32,078 nt of DNA from Leptolinea sp. UBA5366 (GTDB lineage Bacteria; Chloroflexota; Anaerolineae; Anaerolineales; Anaerolineaceae). A program made the translations under genes and the position numbers. The stretch covers positions 1 through 32,078 of the forward strand of contig DHPK01000012.1 of assembly GCA_002407845.1 (NCBI GenBank), in the 5' to 3' direction. Positions within the stretch are counted from its first letter, which is position 1; every line of letters starts with the position of its first letter. Under the pieces are notes generated by a model, which saw nothing but the letters and a program-made list of their open reading frames with translations, was not told the origin of the DNA and made no database searches. Shown piece by piece: positions 7,371 to 15,823 of this stretch.

Positions 7371-9724
7371 CTCAAAAGATTACGCTGCTGGACGGAGCAT
7401 TCGGGACGCTGCTTCAAAAAAAAGGGCTGCTGACCGCCACCGTGCCGGAAGCCAACAACCTGACCCATCCGGATGCGATCATCGACATCCACCGGGAATA
7501 TATCCGCAGCGGATCCGAAATCATCTATGCCAGCACCTTCGGGGTCAACGCCTATAAACTGAGCGGTACACCCTATAAAGTCGAAGAACTGATCGAAGCT
7601 GCAGTTGCCAATGCGAAAAAAGCCTGCGAGATCGAAAACCCCGCTGTGAAAATTGCGCTGGACTGCGCGCCTATCGGGAAAATGATCAAACCGAATGGCG
7701 AAATGTCATTCACTGAAGCCTATGAAATGTTTCGTGAAGTGCTGACAGCCGGGGAAAAGTTCGGCGTTGATCTGGTCATTTTTGAGACTTTCACCGACCT
7801 GCTTGAGTTGAAAGCAGGCGTTTTGGCTGCCAAAGAGAATACCGCGCTGCCGATTTTTGCGTCCATGTCGTTCGAAGCCAATGGGCGGACATTTGCCGGT
7901 GTGCCGATCTCCAGCGCAGCGCTGACGCTCAGCGGATTGGGCGTTGATGCGGTCGGCATCAACTGTTCCCTTGGACCTGAGCAGATTTTTCCGCTCGCGC
8001 AGGAACTTGCCAGCTGGACCAACCTGCCGATTTTGGTCAAACCAAATGCCGGACTGCCGAACCTGATCACCGAAGAATATGACCTGTCGCCGCGAGAATT
8101 TGCCAAGGCGACTGCAAAGTTCGCAGACATCGGAGCCACGCTGATCGGCGGCTGTTGCGGAACCTCTCCCGAATTCATCGCCGCGCTGCGGGAGGAATTG
8201 GCGGGCAAGACGCCGGCATTGCGGAAACCGGTTCAGCGAACTGCGCTCTGCAGCTCGGAACAGACCGTTGAGATCAATCAGGTGCGCATCGTCGGAGAAC
8301 GGATCAACCCGACCGGCAAGAAACGCTTTAAAACGGCTCTGCTTGAACATGACATTGCTTATATCCTGAGTCAGGCGCTGGAACAGACCGCAGCCGGCGC
8401 CGCAATTCTGGACGTCAACGTCGGCATGCCCGGCATTGACGAACCAGCGATGATGGCAGAGGTTGTCGAAGCGATTCAAAGCGTAAGCAACGCCCCTCTG
8501 CAGATTGACTCGAGTGATCCGGCAGCAATAGAAGCTGCGCTGCGAATTTATTCCGGTAAGGCGCTCATCAACTCCGTCAACGGAGAGGAGAAAAACCTCG
8601 CAAAGATTCTGCCGATCGCGAAAAAATATGGTGCTGCCGTAATTGGCTTGACACTGGATGAAAACGGACTGCCTCAGACCGCAGAGGAACGCTTGCGCAT
8701 CGCTGAAAAGATTGTCAAGCGGGCAGAAGATTACGGCATTGCGCGGGAAGACTTGCTGATCGACTGTCTGACGCTGACCGTCTCGGCTCAGCAGGATCAA
8801 GCGCTCGAGACGCTCAAAGCCGTGCAGCTGGTTAAGCAGAAACTCGGGGTGAGAACTGTGCTGGGGGTTTCGAATATTTCCTTCGGGCTGCCGGATCGGG
8901 AAATCATCAACACCTCTTTTCTGACGCTTGCGCTGGAAAAGGGACTTGATCTGCCAATTATCAACCCGAATAACCGCAGCATGACCAGCGCGATTGAAGC
9001 GTACAATGTTTTGATGAACATTGACCAGAATTCAGCCCACTATATTTCTCAGCATGCAGAGAATCAGGCAGTCAAACCAGGCGCCGCTGAGCAAAAAAGC
9101 GAAGTTACGCTTGAATACGCCGTCATGAACGGGCTGCAGTGGGCGGCGGCGGAGGTCACCAAAAAGCTGCTCGACACCCAGCAGCCGGCGAAGATCATCG
9201 ATCTGATTCTGATCCCTGCGCTCGAGAAAACCGGCATTCGATTCGAAAAAGGTGAGATTTTCCTGCCGCAGCTGATCCAGTCCGCCACGGCAGCGCAAGC
9301 TAGTTTTGAAATCTTGAAGCAAGAAATTGCTAAACAGCCGCTCGATCAGCAGACGCTGACCAGAGGAAAAATCATTCTGGCGACTGTCCAGGGCGACATC
9401 CATGATATCGGCAAAAATATCGTCAAGGTCGTGCTCGAAAACTCCGGTTATCAGATCATCGATCTCGGCAAAGATGTCCAGGCGCAAAAGGTGGCAGCCG
9501 AGGCTGCCGCGCAACAAGCGCAGCTGGTTGGTCTGAGTGCACTGATGACCACCACCGTCAAGAACATGCAGGAGACGATTCAGGCGATCAAAGCCGTTTC
9601 GGACTGTAAAATCATGGTGGGTGGGGCTGTGCTGACCAAGGAATACGCCATGACTATCGGGGCAGATTATTTTGGCAAGGACGCGAAAGCCGCGATGGAT
9701 ATTGCGAAAGAAGTGCTTGGGTAA
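7358..9724 (+). CDS. metH: Cobalamin-dependent methionine synthase lacking the reactivation domain
   Basis: The enzyme transfers methyl from 5-methyl-THF to homocysteine through cobalamin. Domains in order: the homocysteine barrel (about 1-290) with zinc ligands Cys203, Cys266 and Cys267 (in GINCSLGP and GGCCGTSP); the pterin-binding barrel (about 310-570) opening with RIVGERINPTG; the helical cap (about 580-670); and the Rossmann cobalamin domain with DIHDIG (680-685), where His682 is the lower cobalt ligand. The length is 788 aa against about 1,200 for E. coli MetH. The missing reactivation domain is supplied by the gene just upstream. AGGA precedes the ATG at 7358. It is translationally coupled and very probably part of one operon with metF. 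Confidence 0.95.
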   Translation: MLEITQKITLLDGAFGTLLQKKGLLTATVPEANNLTHPDAIIDIHREYIRSGSEIIYASTFGVNAYKLSGTPYKVEELIEAAVANAKKACEIENPAVKIALDCAPIGKMIKPNGEMSFTEAYEMFREVLTAGEKFGVDLVIFETFTDLLELKAGVLAAKENTALPIFASMSFEANGRTFAGVPISSAALTLSGLGVDAVGINCSLGPEQIFPLAQELASWTNLPILVKPNAGLPNLITEEYDLSPREFAKATAKFADIGATLIGGCCGTSPEFIAALREELAGKTPALRKPVQRTALCSSEQTVEINQVRIVGERINPTGKKRFKTALLEHDIAYILSQALEQTAAGAAILDVNVGMPGIDEPAMMAEVVEAIQSVSNAPLQIDSSDPAAIEAALRIYSGKALINSVNGEEKNLAKILPIAKKYGAAVIGLTLDENGLPQTAEERLRIAEKIVKRAEDYGIAREDLLIDCLTLTVSAQQDQALETLKAVQLVKQKLGVRTVLGVSNISFGLPDREIINTSFLTLALEKGLDLPIINPNNRSMTSAIEAYNVLMNIDQNSAHYISQHAENQAVKPGAAEQKSEVTLEYAVMNGLQWAAAEVTKKLLDTQQPAKIIDLILIPALEKTGIRFEKGEIFLPQLIQSATAAQASFEILKQEIAKQPLDQQTLTRGKIILATVQGDIHDIGKNIVKVVLENSGYQIIDLGKDVQAQKVAAEAAAQQAQLVGLSALMTTTVKNMQETIQAIKAVSDCKIMVGGAVLTKEYAMTIGADYFGKDAKAAMDIAKEVLG

Positions 9725-9735
9725 AGGAGGCAGAG

Positions 9736-10134
9736 ATGACACCGATAACCCTCACACTGCGAACCGGCAGCCGCACAGACCTGATCGAAATAACTTGGAA
9801 GGTGCGCGAACTTGTCAGCCAGTCTGGCATCCAGGACGGCATCTGCACGCTCTTTGTCCCGCACACGACCGCCGCTGTTACGATCAATGAAAACGCCGAC
9901 CCGGACGTTGTCACGGACATGATCCGATCGCTTGACAAGCTCATTCCTTGGAACGGCGATTACCGCCATGCCGAGGGAAACTCAGCCGCACACCTGAAAT
10001 CATCGCTGACAGGCGTCTCCTTGCAAGTTTTCATTTCTGAGGGACAACTGGTTCTGGGCACCTGGCAGGGAATCTATTTCTGTGAATTTGATGGTCCGCG
10101 CAGCCGGAAAATTTTAATCGATATCAGAAAATGA
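9736..10134 (+). CDS. YjbQ/UPF0047 family protein (secondary thiamine-phosphate synthase-like)
   Basis: This 132-residue protein has the family layout, with VPHTTAAVTINENAD, the WNGDYRHAEGNSAAHLKSSL segment rich in conserved His residues, and the GTWQGIYFCEFDGPR end. Homologues show weak thiamine-phosphate synthase activity in E. coli, but their main role is not established. A near-ideal ribosome site (AAAGGAGG) precedes the ATG at 9736, eleven bases after metH, so it is likely the last gene of the methionine operon. No clear terminator follows. Confidence 0.88.
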   Translation: MTPITLTLRTGSRTDLIEITWKVRELVSQSGIQDGICTLFVPHTTAAVTINENADPDVVTDMIRSLDKLIPWNGDYRHAEGNSAAHLKSSLTGVSLQVFISEGQLVLGTWQGIYFCEFDGPRSRKILIDIRK

Positions 10135-10251
10135 GACTTTTTCTAAACAATTCATAGATTGACGAAATCCAACAAATATGATTCAATAAATTATCTGACT
10201 TTTCGTCATCGATCGTTTTATCAAAGATGTCATGATTACGGTTATAATCTA

Positions 10252-10279
10252 TTGACTTTTGAAAACCGCGCCTTACAAT
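10252..10279 (+). promoter_or_regulatory. Promoter of the ArsR-family gene
   Basis: TTGACT (10252-10257), a 16-base spacer and TACAAT (10274-10279) form a good sigma70-type promoter. The start site would be near 10286, giving a leader of about 33 bases. A TATAAT at 10243-10248 lacks a convincing -35 partner. Confidence 0.6.
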
Positions 10280-10318
10280 AGGGACTCGGAAAAAAACTTA
10301 TTATAGAAAATAGTTGAT

Positions 10319-10609
10319 ATGAACAAAGATAACGGAATTTATAAAAAGAACTCAAATATTTTTAAGGCAGTCTCTGACGAGAAACGACTGATGATTCTTG
10401 AAATGCTTCAGGATGGCGACATCTGTGCATGCGAGATCATCAAGAAACTTGGAATCGGTCAGCCTAATCTTTCTCACCACATGAAAATTTTATGCGCTTC
10501 CGGCATCGTGAAATCGCACAAAGTTGGCAAGTGGATGCATTACGAAATCGATCCAAGCGGACGCGATGCTGCCATTAAATTGTTAATGGATCTGACTCAA
10601 TTCAATTGA
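10319..10609 (+). CDS. ArsR/SmtB-family metalloregulator
   Basis: This is a 96-residue winged-helix repressor. The recognition segment is IGQPNLSHHMKILCASGIV, and helix 3 carries DICACEI with Cys36 and Cys38. That resembles the ELCxCDL motif through which ArsR proteins bind As(III) or Sb(III), although ligand identity is inferred. The start ATG at 10319 is followed at once by a Lys/Asn-rich N-terminus. The gene appears monocistronic: its own promoter lies upstream and a strong terminator downstream. No arsenite pump or arsenate reductase is nearby, so its target is unknown. Confidence 0.88.
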   Translation: MNKDNGIYKKNSNIFKAVSDEKRLMILEMLQDGDICACEIIKKLGIGQPNLSHHMKILCASGIVKSHKVGKWMHYEIDPSGRDAAIKLLMDLTQFN

Positions 10610-10631
10610 TAGGGTTCAAGGTTCGTTAAAG

Positions 10632-10654
10632 GCTGCGCATGCGCAGCTCTTTTC
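10632..10654 (+). terminator. Rho-independent terminator after the ArsR-family gene
   Basis: The 16-base perfect palindrome GCTGCGCATGCGCAGC (10632-10647) is followed by TCTTTTC. It can form a stem of six pairs or more with a tight loop and lies 22 bases after the stop codon. Confidence 0.65.
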
Positions 10655-10721
10655 GATTAATCGATCGCATGCTTTCATCCCGCAAAGCAAGCTCAAACCT
10701 GAATCTCAGAAATGCCGGAAT

Positions 10722-10741
10722 ATGCGTATTGCAATACGCAT
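10722..10741. promoter_or_regulatory. 20-bp perfect palindrome upstream of the DUF1294 gene
   Basis: ATGCGTATTGCAATACGCAT reads the same on both strands over 20 bases. It lies 51 bases before the DUF1294 start and has no T-run, so it looks more like an operator for a dimeric regulator than a terminator. No obvious promoter hexamers flank it. Confidence 0.5.
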
Positions 10742-10792
10742 CAGTCTCATTCGCAGTTCGTCTAGCTTGGAATAATTCCCCGGAGTGAACAC

Positions 10793-11065
10793 ATGGAAGT
10801 CTCATTTTTAAACCCTGTTGCCATTCTTTTGCCTCTCAATCTGATTACTTTCGTGATCTACGGATTGGACAAATGGAAAGCGCAGCACAATCAATGGCGC
10901 ATTTCTGAACGCACGCTGTTGTCGCTGGCAGTGTTTGGCGGCGCAGCCGGCGCCTGGGCAGGGATGCAGCTTTTTCGCCATAAAACCCGCCACAAGCTCT
11001 TTTCAATCGGAGTTCCAGTTCTGCTGCTGGTCCAGGCAGTGCTATTCGCGCGCTGGCTTGCCTGA
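10793..11065 (+). CDS. DUF1294 family small membrane protein
   Basis: This 90-residue protein has three hydrophobic segments (about 8-24, 42-60 and 70-88) and the family signatures YGLDKWKAQ, RISERTLLSLAVFGGAAGAW and FRHKTRHKLF. DUF1294 proteins are small integral membrane proteins without an established function. A CGGAGTG ribosome site precedes the ATG at 10793. It stands alone between the ArsR gene and the sugar importer. Confidence 0.88.
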   Translation: MEVSFLNPVAILLPLNLITFVIYGLDKWKAQHNQWRISERTLLSLAVFGGAAGAWAGMQLFRHKTRHKLFSIGVPVLLLVQAVLFARWLA

Positions 11066-11126
11066 CTTTGACAAGTTTATTTTTTAGCGTCGTCTGCATT
11101 CTGGCAGGTTTCTCTGATTTTCGTTT

Positions 11127-11156
11127 TTGATTTTTTCAGGTTGTCACAGGTATAAT
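11127..11156 (+). promoter_or_regulatory. Probable promoter of the maltodextrin importer operon
   Basis: TTGATT (11127-11132), an 18-base spacer and a perfect TATAAT (11151-11156) form the best promoter candidate. The leader to the binding-protein ATG would be about 195 bases. It contains AAACGCTTT around 11229-11237, which loosely recalls the centre of LacI-family operators on sugar operons; that link is weak. Confidence 0.5.
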
Positions 11157-11359
11157 TAATAAAATTTATCTAGTTTGCGATTGGCAGTCCCGGATCGTTT
11201 TCTTAAGATACGGCAGCAGGGTTCGGACAAACGCTTTACCAGCGCGCCCAAAGCGCGTCCAACCAGTACAACCTGCCTAGATTCCCCTGTCCGCAAACAA
11301 AAATAAGGATCTTGTAGATGATCATCCTTTACAGAAAAAGGGTGAGAAAGGGAAAAAAT

Positions 11360-12559
11360 ATGAAAAAAGCTTTATTGTTTGTATTGTCAATTACCATGGT
11401 GGTCAGCTTATTGATCGGTTTTGCTCCTGCCTCAGCAGCAGACGATGTCAAGCTGGTAGTTTGGGAATCCGTTCTCGGCCCTGACAAGTGGCTTGAGGAA
11501 GCTGCCAAAGCTTTCAATGAACTGAACCCCAACATTTCAGTTGAATTCGTCAACGTGGAACTGGGTGACTCATCCGGACAGATTGCACTGGACGGACCTG
11601 CCGGCATCGGCCCCGACCTCTTTGCAGCCCCCCATGACAAACTGGGTGAATTGGTCAGCGGCGGGCATATCCTGCCGACGGTCAACCCGGATGCCATTCA
11701 AGGCCAGATCCTTGGCGCAACCGCGCTGGCATTAACCTATGACGGTGTCATGTACGGTTACCCAACCTCAGCCGAGACCTATGGCCTCTATTACAACAAA
11801 GCCCTCATCGCTGCAGAGGATGTCCCCGCCAGCTGGGATGATTTGAAAACCTGGGCAGCTGAGTTCAATGCCGCCAATGAAGGCAAATATGGCTTCATTA
11901 TGGACGTCGGCAACATGTATTACACGATTCTTTTCACCACCATGAACGGCAACCGGCTGTTCGGTGAGAGCGGTACAGACGTTTCTTCGTCCTATCTGGC
12001 GACCGAAGACGCAATCGCCGGCATGACCGTTTTCCAGGGTCTGCGCGAAATTCTGCCGCTGGCAGCCGCCGACGCGACCACTGCCACAGCTGACGGCGCA
12101 TTCGCTGCCGGAACCGCTGCCATGCACATCTCCGGTCCATGGAACGTTGCTGGGTTCAAGGATGCTGGCATTGATTTTGGCGTCACAGTTCTGCCTTCGC
12201 TCGACGGTATTTCTCCTGCCTCATCGTTCTCCGGAACCCGCGGCATGTTTGTTTCAGCCTATTCCGATTATCCGGAAGAAGCCGCAAAGTTCGCAGAATT
12301 CTTGATCACGCCTGAAATGCAGCAGCTGCGCTATGACATCACCGGTGCGCTGCCGTCAATTCCGCTTGAAGTTGAAAGCGAAGCCTCAAAAGGTTTCATC
12401 GCCCAGCTTGATTACGCATTCCCGATGCCTTCAGTCCCGGCAATGGGTGCGTTCTGGGAATCGGCTGGTGCCGCTGCCGCCAACATTTGGGATGGCGCGG
12501 ACGTCACCGCTGAACTGACCGCACTGGACAGTGCCATTTTGACAGCTGTCGCACAATAA
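11360..12559 (+). CDS. malE: Maltose/maltodextrin-type ABC transporter substrate-binding protein
   Basis: This family-1 extracellular solute-binding protein captures oligosaccharide for the permeases that follow. I chose the ATG at 11360 (399 aa, AAAGGG upstream) because it starts a clean signal peptide: MKKALLF, a hydrophobic core, then cleavage after ASA near residue 30. A longer frame from 11318 adds 14 basic residues and is unlikely. Motifs such as ETYGLYYNKAL, SWDDLKTWA and GTAAMHISGPW match MalE-like proteins. There is no lipobox cysteine, so lipid anchoring is not predicted, which is odd if the cell lacks an outer membrane. The exact sugar is not fixed by sequence. Confidence 0.85.
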   Translation: MKKALLFVLSITMVVSLLIGFAPASAADDVKLVVWESVLGPDKWLEEAAKAFNELNPNISVEFVNVELGDSSGQIALDGPAGIGPDLFAAPHDKLGELVSGGHILPTVNPDAIQGQILGATALALTYDGVMYGYPTSAETYGLYYNKALIAAEDVPASWDDLKTWAAEFNAANEGKYGFIMDVGNMYYTILFTTMNGNRLFGESGTDVSSSYLATEDAIAGMTVFQGLREILPLAAADATTATADGAFAAGTAAMHISGPWNVAGFKDAGIDFGVTVLPSLDGISPASSFSGTRGMFVSAYSDYPEEAAKFAEFLITPEMQQLRYDITGALPSIPLEVESEASKGFIAQLDYAFPMPSVPAMGAFWESAGAAAANIWDGADVTAELTALDSAILTAVAQ

Positions 12560-12569
12560 TGTTTCTAAC

Positions 12570-12610
12570 AGCACCCCTCTTTCAAGATTTTGAAAGAGGG
12601 GTGCTTTCTT
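12570..12610 (+). terminator. Stem-loop/attenuator between binding-protein and permease genes
   Basis: A perfect 16-bp stem, AGCACCCCTCTTTCAA (12570-12585) with its complement at 12590-12605, closes a 4-base loop and is followed by TTCTT. The strong hairpin and short T-tract suggest partial termination, plus protection of the upstream mRNA, which would yield more binding protein than permease. Confidence 0.8.
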
Positions 12611-12669
12611 ACCGGCCGGCGGCATGCTGTCCAACCACCTGATATTCAAGGAGAAGGATAGGGAAAAAG

Positions 12670-14001
12670 ATGTCTTATTTTAGCGTTGAACCGGACGGAT
12701 CCTCGAAAAATAAAATCTTGATTTCGTCGATCCTATTCATGGGACTAGGGCATTTATTGTTCCTGAAACAATATGTTAAAGGAATCTTTTTTGGGGTGAT
12801 CGAAATTGTTTTCCTGATCTTCAGTCCTCAGATTTATCTTAAACTGGTTGACCTGGTGACGCTCGGAACGCCCCATCCGGAGCTGCCGATTAAAGAACGC
12901 GATCATTCGATGTTCATGATGATTGACGGCGTCGTGATCATCGCTGTAATTTTCGTCTTCATTCTTCTGTACGTTTTCTCGATCAAGAGCGCCCAGTCTG
13001 ATTACAAAGAATTCTGTATCCTTGGAAAGCTGCCGCGCGCAGGCTCGCTGCTTTCTGAACTTGGCAACAAAGCATTCCCGGTCACCGGACTAGTTCCCAT
13101 GATCCTGCTGGTGCTGTTTTTTGTGATCGTCCCGCTGGTTTTCTCCGCTCTTGTGGCCTTCACAAATTATTCCGCACCGAAAAATATCCCGCCCAACAAC
13201 ACGGTTGACTGGGTCGGGCTCGACAACTTTCGCGCACTTTTCGGTGGTGATGCCACCTGGACCAGTGCATTGGGACGCGTTGCCGCGTGGACCTTGATCT
13301 GGGCAACGCTCGCCACCGTGACCTGCTATGCCGGCGGAATGCTGATGGCTGTCATTTTGCAGGAATCAAAAATCAAGATCAAGCCATTTTTCCGTTCGAT
13401 ATTTATTCTGCCTTACGCTGTTCCCAGCGTAGTCAGCATGCTGATCTGGCGAAACCTGTTGAACGGATCGTTTGGAACGGTTAACCGCACGCTGATCGCC
13501 TTCGGATTGATCGACAAAACAACTGTCATCCCCTGGCTGAGCGACCCAACACTGGCAAAGGTTATGGCGGTGCTGATCAACCTTTGGGCAGGATTCCCAT
13601 ATTTCATGCTGCTGACAATGGGAACGATGACCTCGATCTCCCGTGAGCAATATGAAGCCGCGGACATGGACGGCGCGTCCAAATATAAGGCGTTCAGACA
13701 TATAACACTGCCGCAGGTTCTCTATCAGACGACCCCGCTGATTATCATGTCTTTCACACACAACATTAACAATTTTGGCGCGATCTTCTTCCTGACAGCC
13801 GGTGATCCGGTCATGGCAGATTCAACCATCACCAGCGCCCGCGGGACGGACATCATGGTCACCTGGATCTACAAATTGACCATCACACTCATGAAATACA
13901 ACTATGCCTCGGTGCTGGCAGTCTGCATTTTCGTCATTCTGGCGCCGTTCGCCATCTGGAATTTCCGCAGAACCCAATCCTTCAAGGAGGGGACGCTATA
14001 A
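12670..14001 (+). CDS. malF: Maltodextrin-type ABC transporter permease (MalF/MalC type)
   Basis: This is an integral membrane subunit of the importer, 443 aa. An N-terminal extension of about 140 residues has two to three hydrophobic stretches, as in Gram-positive MalC-type permeases. The transport core starts near residue 140. The EAA loop that contacts the ATPase is EQYEAADMDGASKYKAF, with ITLP after it. The start ATG at 12670 lies behind an AAGGAGAAGGATAGGG purine tract. Its stop overlaps the malG start (TAATG), indicating translational coupling. No MalK/MsmK ATPase gene is adjacent, so a shared ATPase elsewhere is likely. Confidence 0.9.
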   Translation: MSYFSVEPDGSSKNKILISSILFMGLGHLLFLKQYVKGIFFGVIEIVFLIFSPQIYLKLVDLVTLGTPHPELPIKERDHSMFMMIDGVVIIAVIFVFILLYVFSIKSAQSDYKEFCILGKLPRAGSLLSELGNKAFPVTGLVPMILLVLFFVIVPLVFSALVAFTNYSAPKNIPPNNTVDWVGLDNFRALFGGDATWTSALGRVAAWTLIWATLATVTCYAGGMLMAVILQESKIKIKPFFRSIFILPYAVPSVVSMLIWRNLLNGSFGTVNRTLIAFGLIDKTTVIPWLSDPTLAKVMAVLINLWAGFPYFMLLTMGTMTSISREQYEAADMDGASKYKAFRHITLPQVLYQTTPLIIMSFTHNINNFGAIFFLTAGDPVMADSTITSARGTDIMVTWIYKLTITLMKYNYASVLAVCIFVILAPFAIWNFRRTQSFKEGTL

Positions 14002-14876
14002 TGACTGCACAATCGATCAACTCCGAAAAGAAAAATCAAGGCGGACGGATCATCAGCCGCATCAACACTGCCATTGTGCTGATCTTTTTGACAATCGTCA
14101 CGATTGCTGTGCTTTACCCGCTGGTTTATCTGGTCAGTGCGGCGTTCTCACCGGGCAACGCGGTCAGTTCGCTCAACCTGATTCCGTTTGGCGACGGATT
14201 CACGCTCAAGCATTATCAAAGACTCTTTACACAGACAAACTATCTGCTATGGTTTAAAAATACGCTGATCATCGCCTGCGGCACATCGATTTCTACAATT
14301 GCTGTCTGCGCGATTGCCGCTTATGTTTTCTCGCGTTTCCGCTTCCCGTTCAAAAAAGGACTGATGCTCTCGCTGCTGGTGCTGCAAATCTTCCCATCAT
14401 TTGTCGGGATGGTGGCAATTTATGTCATCCTGCTGCGGATCGGCGGGCTGGACACGCTCTGGGGCATGATCCTGATCTACACGTCCGGGAACATCCCCTA
14501 CAACACTTGGCTGGTCAAAAGTTATATGGATTCAATCCCGCGCAGTCTTGATGAAGCAGCTCGGATCGACGGAGCCAGCAATGCCCGTGCCTACTTCCAA
14601 ATCATCCTGCCGCTGGCAAAACCAATCATCGTCTTCCTTGCCATCACCAGTTTCACCGGACCTTGGATGGAATATATCTTCTCAAAAATGATTCTGCGAT
14701 CCAACAGCAACCAGACGCTGGCGCTCGGATTGTTCAGCTTTGTGACCGACAAGAAAAACGAATTTACAACTTTTTGTGCCGGCGCGCTGCTGGTGGCGAT
14801 TCCCTTTGTGTTCTTCTTCATCATCAGTCAGAACATTTTGGTGACCTCGCTGAGCGCAGGAGCGCTAAAAGAATAA
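14001..14876 (+). CDS. malG: Maltodextrin-type ABC transporter permease (MalG type)
   Basis: This is the second permease, 291 aa, the usual length for MalG/MalD proteins, with six predicted transmembrane helices. The EAA loop reads SLDEAARIDGASNARAYF followed by QIILPLAKP. The N-terminus up to about residue 22 is polar and cytoplasmic. AAGGAGG precedes the ATG, which overlaps the malF stop. It is the last gene of the operon, and a terminator follows about 60 bases downstream. Specificity for maltodextrin is inferred from overall resemblance of the three genes. Confidence 0.92.
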   Translation: MTAQSINSEKKNQGGRIISRINTAIVLIFLTIVTIAVLYPLVYLVSAAFSPGNAVSSLNLIPFGDGFTLKHYQRLFTQTNYLLWFKNTLIIACGTSISTIAVCAIAAYVFSRFRFPFKKGLMLSLLVLQIFPSFVGMVAIYVILLRIGGLDTLWGMILIYTSGNIPYNTWLVKSYMDSIPRSLDEAARIDGASNARAYFQIILPLAKPIIVFLAITSFTGPWMEYIFSKMILRSNSNQTLALGLFSFVTDKKNEFTTFCAGALLVAIPFVFFFIISQNILVTSLSAGALKE

Positions 14877-14937
14877 CTGTACGGAAGCGTTCCGAAAGGA
14901 TCGAATTCAAAGTCCGAGTGAACTCAATTTACACAAA

Positions 14938-14977
14938 AAGAGGGCGATCCCAGTTAGGGGCAGCCCTCTTCTTTATT
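14938..14977. terminator. Bidirectional terminator between the sugar importer and ATP synthase operons
   Basis: AAGAGGGC (14938-14945) pairs with GCCCTCTT (14963-14970). CTTTATT follows on the plus strand, and a shorter T-rich tract (TTTGTGT) on the minus strand. It can end both converging operons. A small palindrome, CGGAA-GCG-TTCCG (14882-14894), lies just after malG. Confidence 0.7.
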
Positions 14978-15048
14978 CGTATTATTTTCCTCATCACTGA
15001 AAAGACTCATGCCTATATGCAAAAATGGTTCAGAATAATGTGCAGAAT

Positions 15049-15795
15049 TTACTTATGAAGCGCTGCCTTTAAATCCTGTGCTTTTCCCAGAACAGAAGCG
15101 TCAATCAAATAATCGCCGCTGTGAATAATCATCCCGCCTAAAATCTTTGGATCGACCTGATAATCGATCCGCCCGCCAGCCTGCAGTTTTCCAATCAATT
15201 GGGCATCAGTCAGCACCTTCTCATCCCGTAAAAGCGGAATTGCTGTTGTCACTTCGATCGCTGCCAAATTATCCGGCAGTTGATCCACGCTTGTGATCGT
15301 CCCATCCTTGATTCCGGTGAAAAAATCACTCAGCAGCCGGCGCTGTTTCTCCTGATCCAGCTGTAAGTCTTCCCCAATAATCTTTTTTGCTCCGCTGATT
15401 GAAAGATCGATAATCTGACTACGCAGGTTATTGAGCATCAGTTCGCGTTCTTTCGCCAGATAATCCTTTGTGTTCCGCAGTTCCTCATTGACCTTTTCGT
15501 CAACTGAAGTCTGATAATCCTGTTTAAGCTGAGCAGCCTGATCAGCGGCCTCTTTCAAGATTTGGGCACTTTTCGCCTTGGCGTCCGACAAAATTGTCTC
15601 TGCCTCGTTCAACGCGTTCTCCCGTGTGTCCGCAGCGACTTTTGCGTCTTCAAGCCCCTGATCGATCACAGCTTTCCGATTGTCAATCATCTTGCGAATC
15701 GGGTTGACAATCAGTCTGGCAATGATCAGCCAAGCAATCCCAAAACAGACAATGTTGACCAGCAGGTTTCCTGCATTGATCCCTAATGCTTCCAT
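15049..15795 (-). CDS. atpF: ATP synthase b subunit fused to the C-terminal part of delta
   Basis: The protein joins the stator stalk b subunit to part of delta. Residues 1-30 contain the membrane anchor (LLVNIVCFGIAWLIIARLIV). About 30-165 is a charged, coiled-coil-forming stretch typical of b. From about 180 the sequence is delta-like: VTTAIPLL and, near the end, GGMIIHSGDYLIDASVLGK. The N-terminal helical domain of delta, which binds the top of F1, is not recognisable. Total length is 248 aa against about 160-170 for b alone. b-delta fusions are known in mycobacteria, but those contain a full delta. It is the last gene of a three-gene Fo operon. Confidence 0.85.
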   Translation of the reverse strand: MEALGINAGNLLVNIVCFGIAWLIIARLIVNPIRKMIDNRKAVIDQGLEDAKVAADTRENALNEAETILSDAKAKSAQILKEAADQAAQLKQDYQTSVDEKVNEELRNTKDYLAKERELMLNNLRSQIIDLSISGAKKIIGEDLQLDQEKQRRLLSDFFTGIKDGTITSVDQLPDNLAAIEVTTAIPLLRDEKVLTDAQLIGKLQAGGRIDYQVDPKILGGMIIHSGDYLIDASVLGKAQDLKAALHK

Positions 15796-15823
15796 GAATA
15801 CCTCAAATACCTCTGCAGCCGCT

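Noticed and set aside
7706..8800. 364-codon open frame on the minus strand inside metH
   Set aside because: It lies antisense to a well-supported metH with zinc and cobalamin motifs, its translation has no recognisable domain, and its composition is that of an antisense shadow of a G/C-rich gene.
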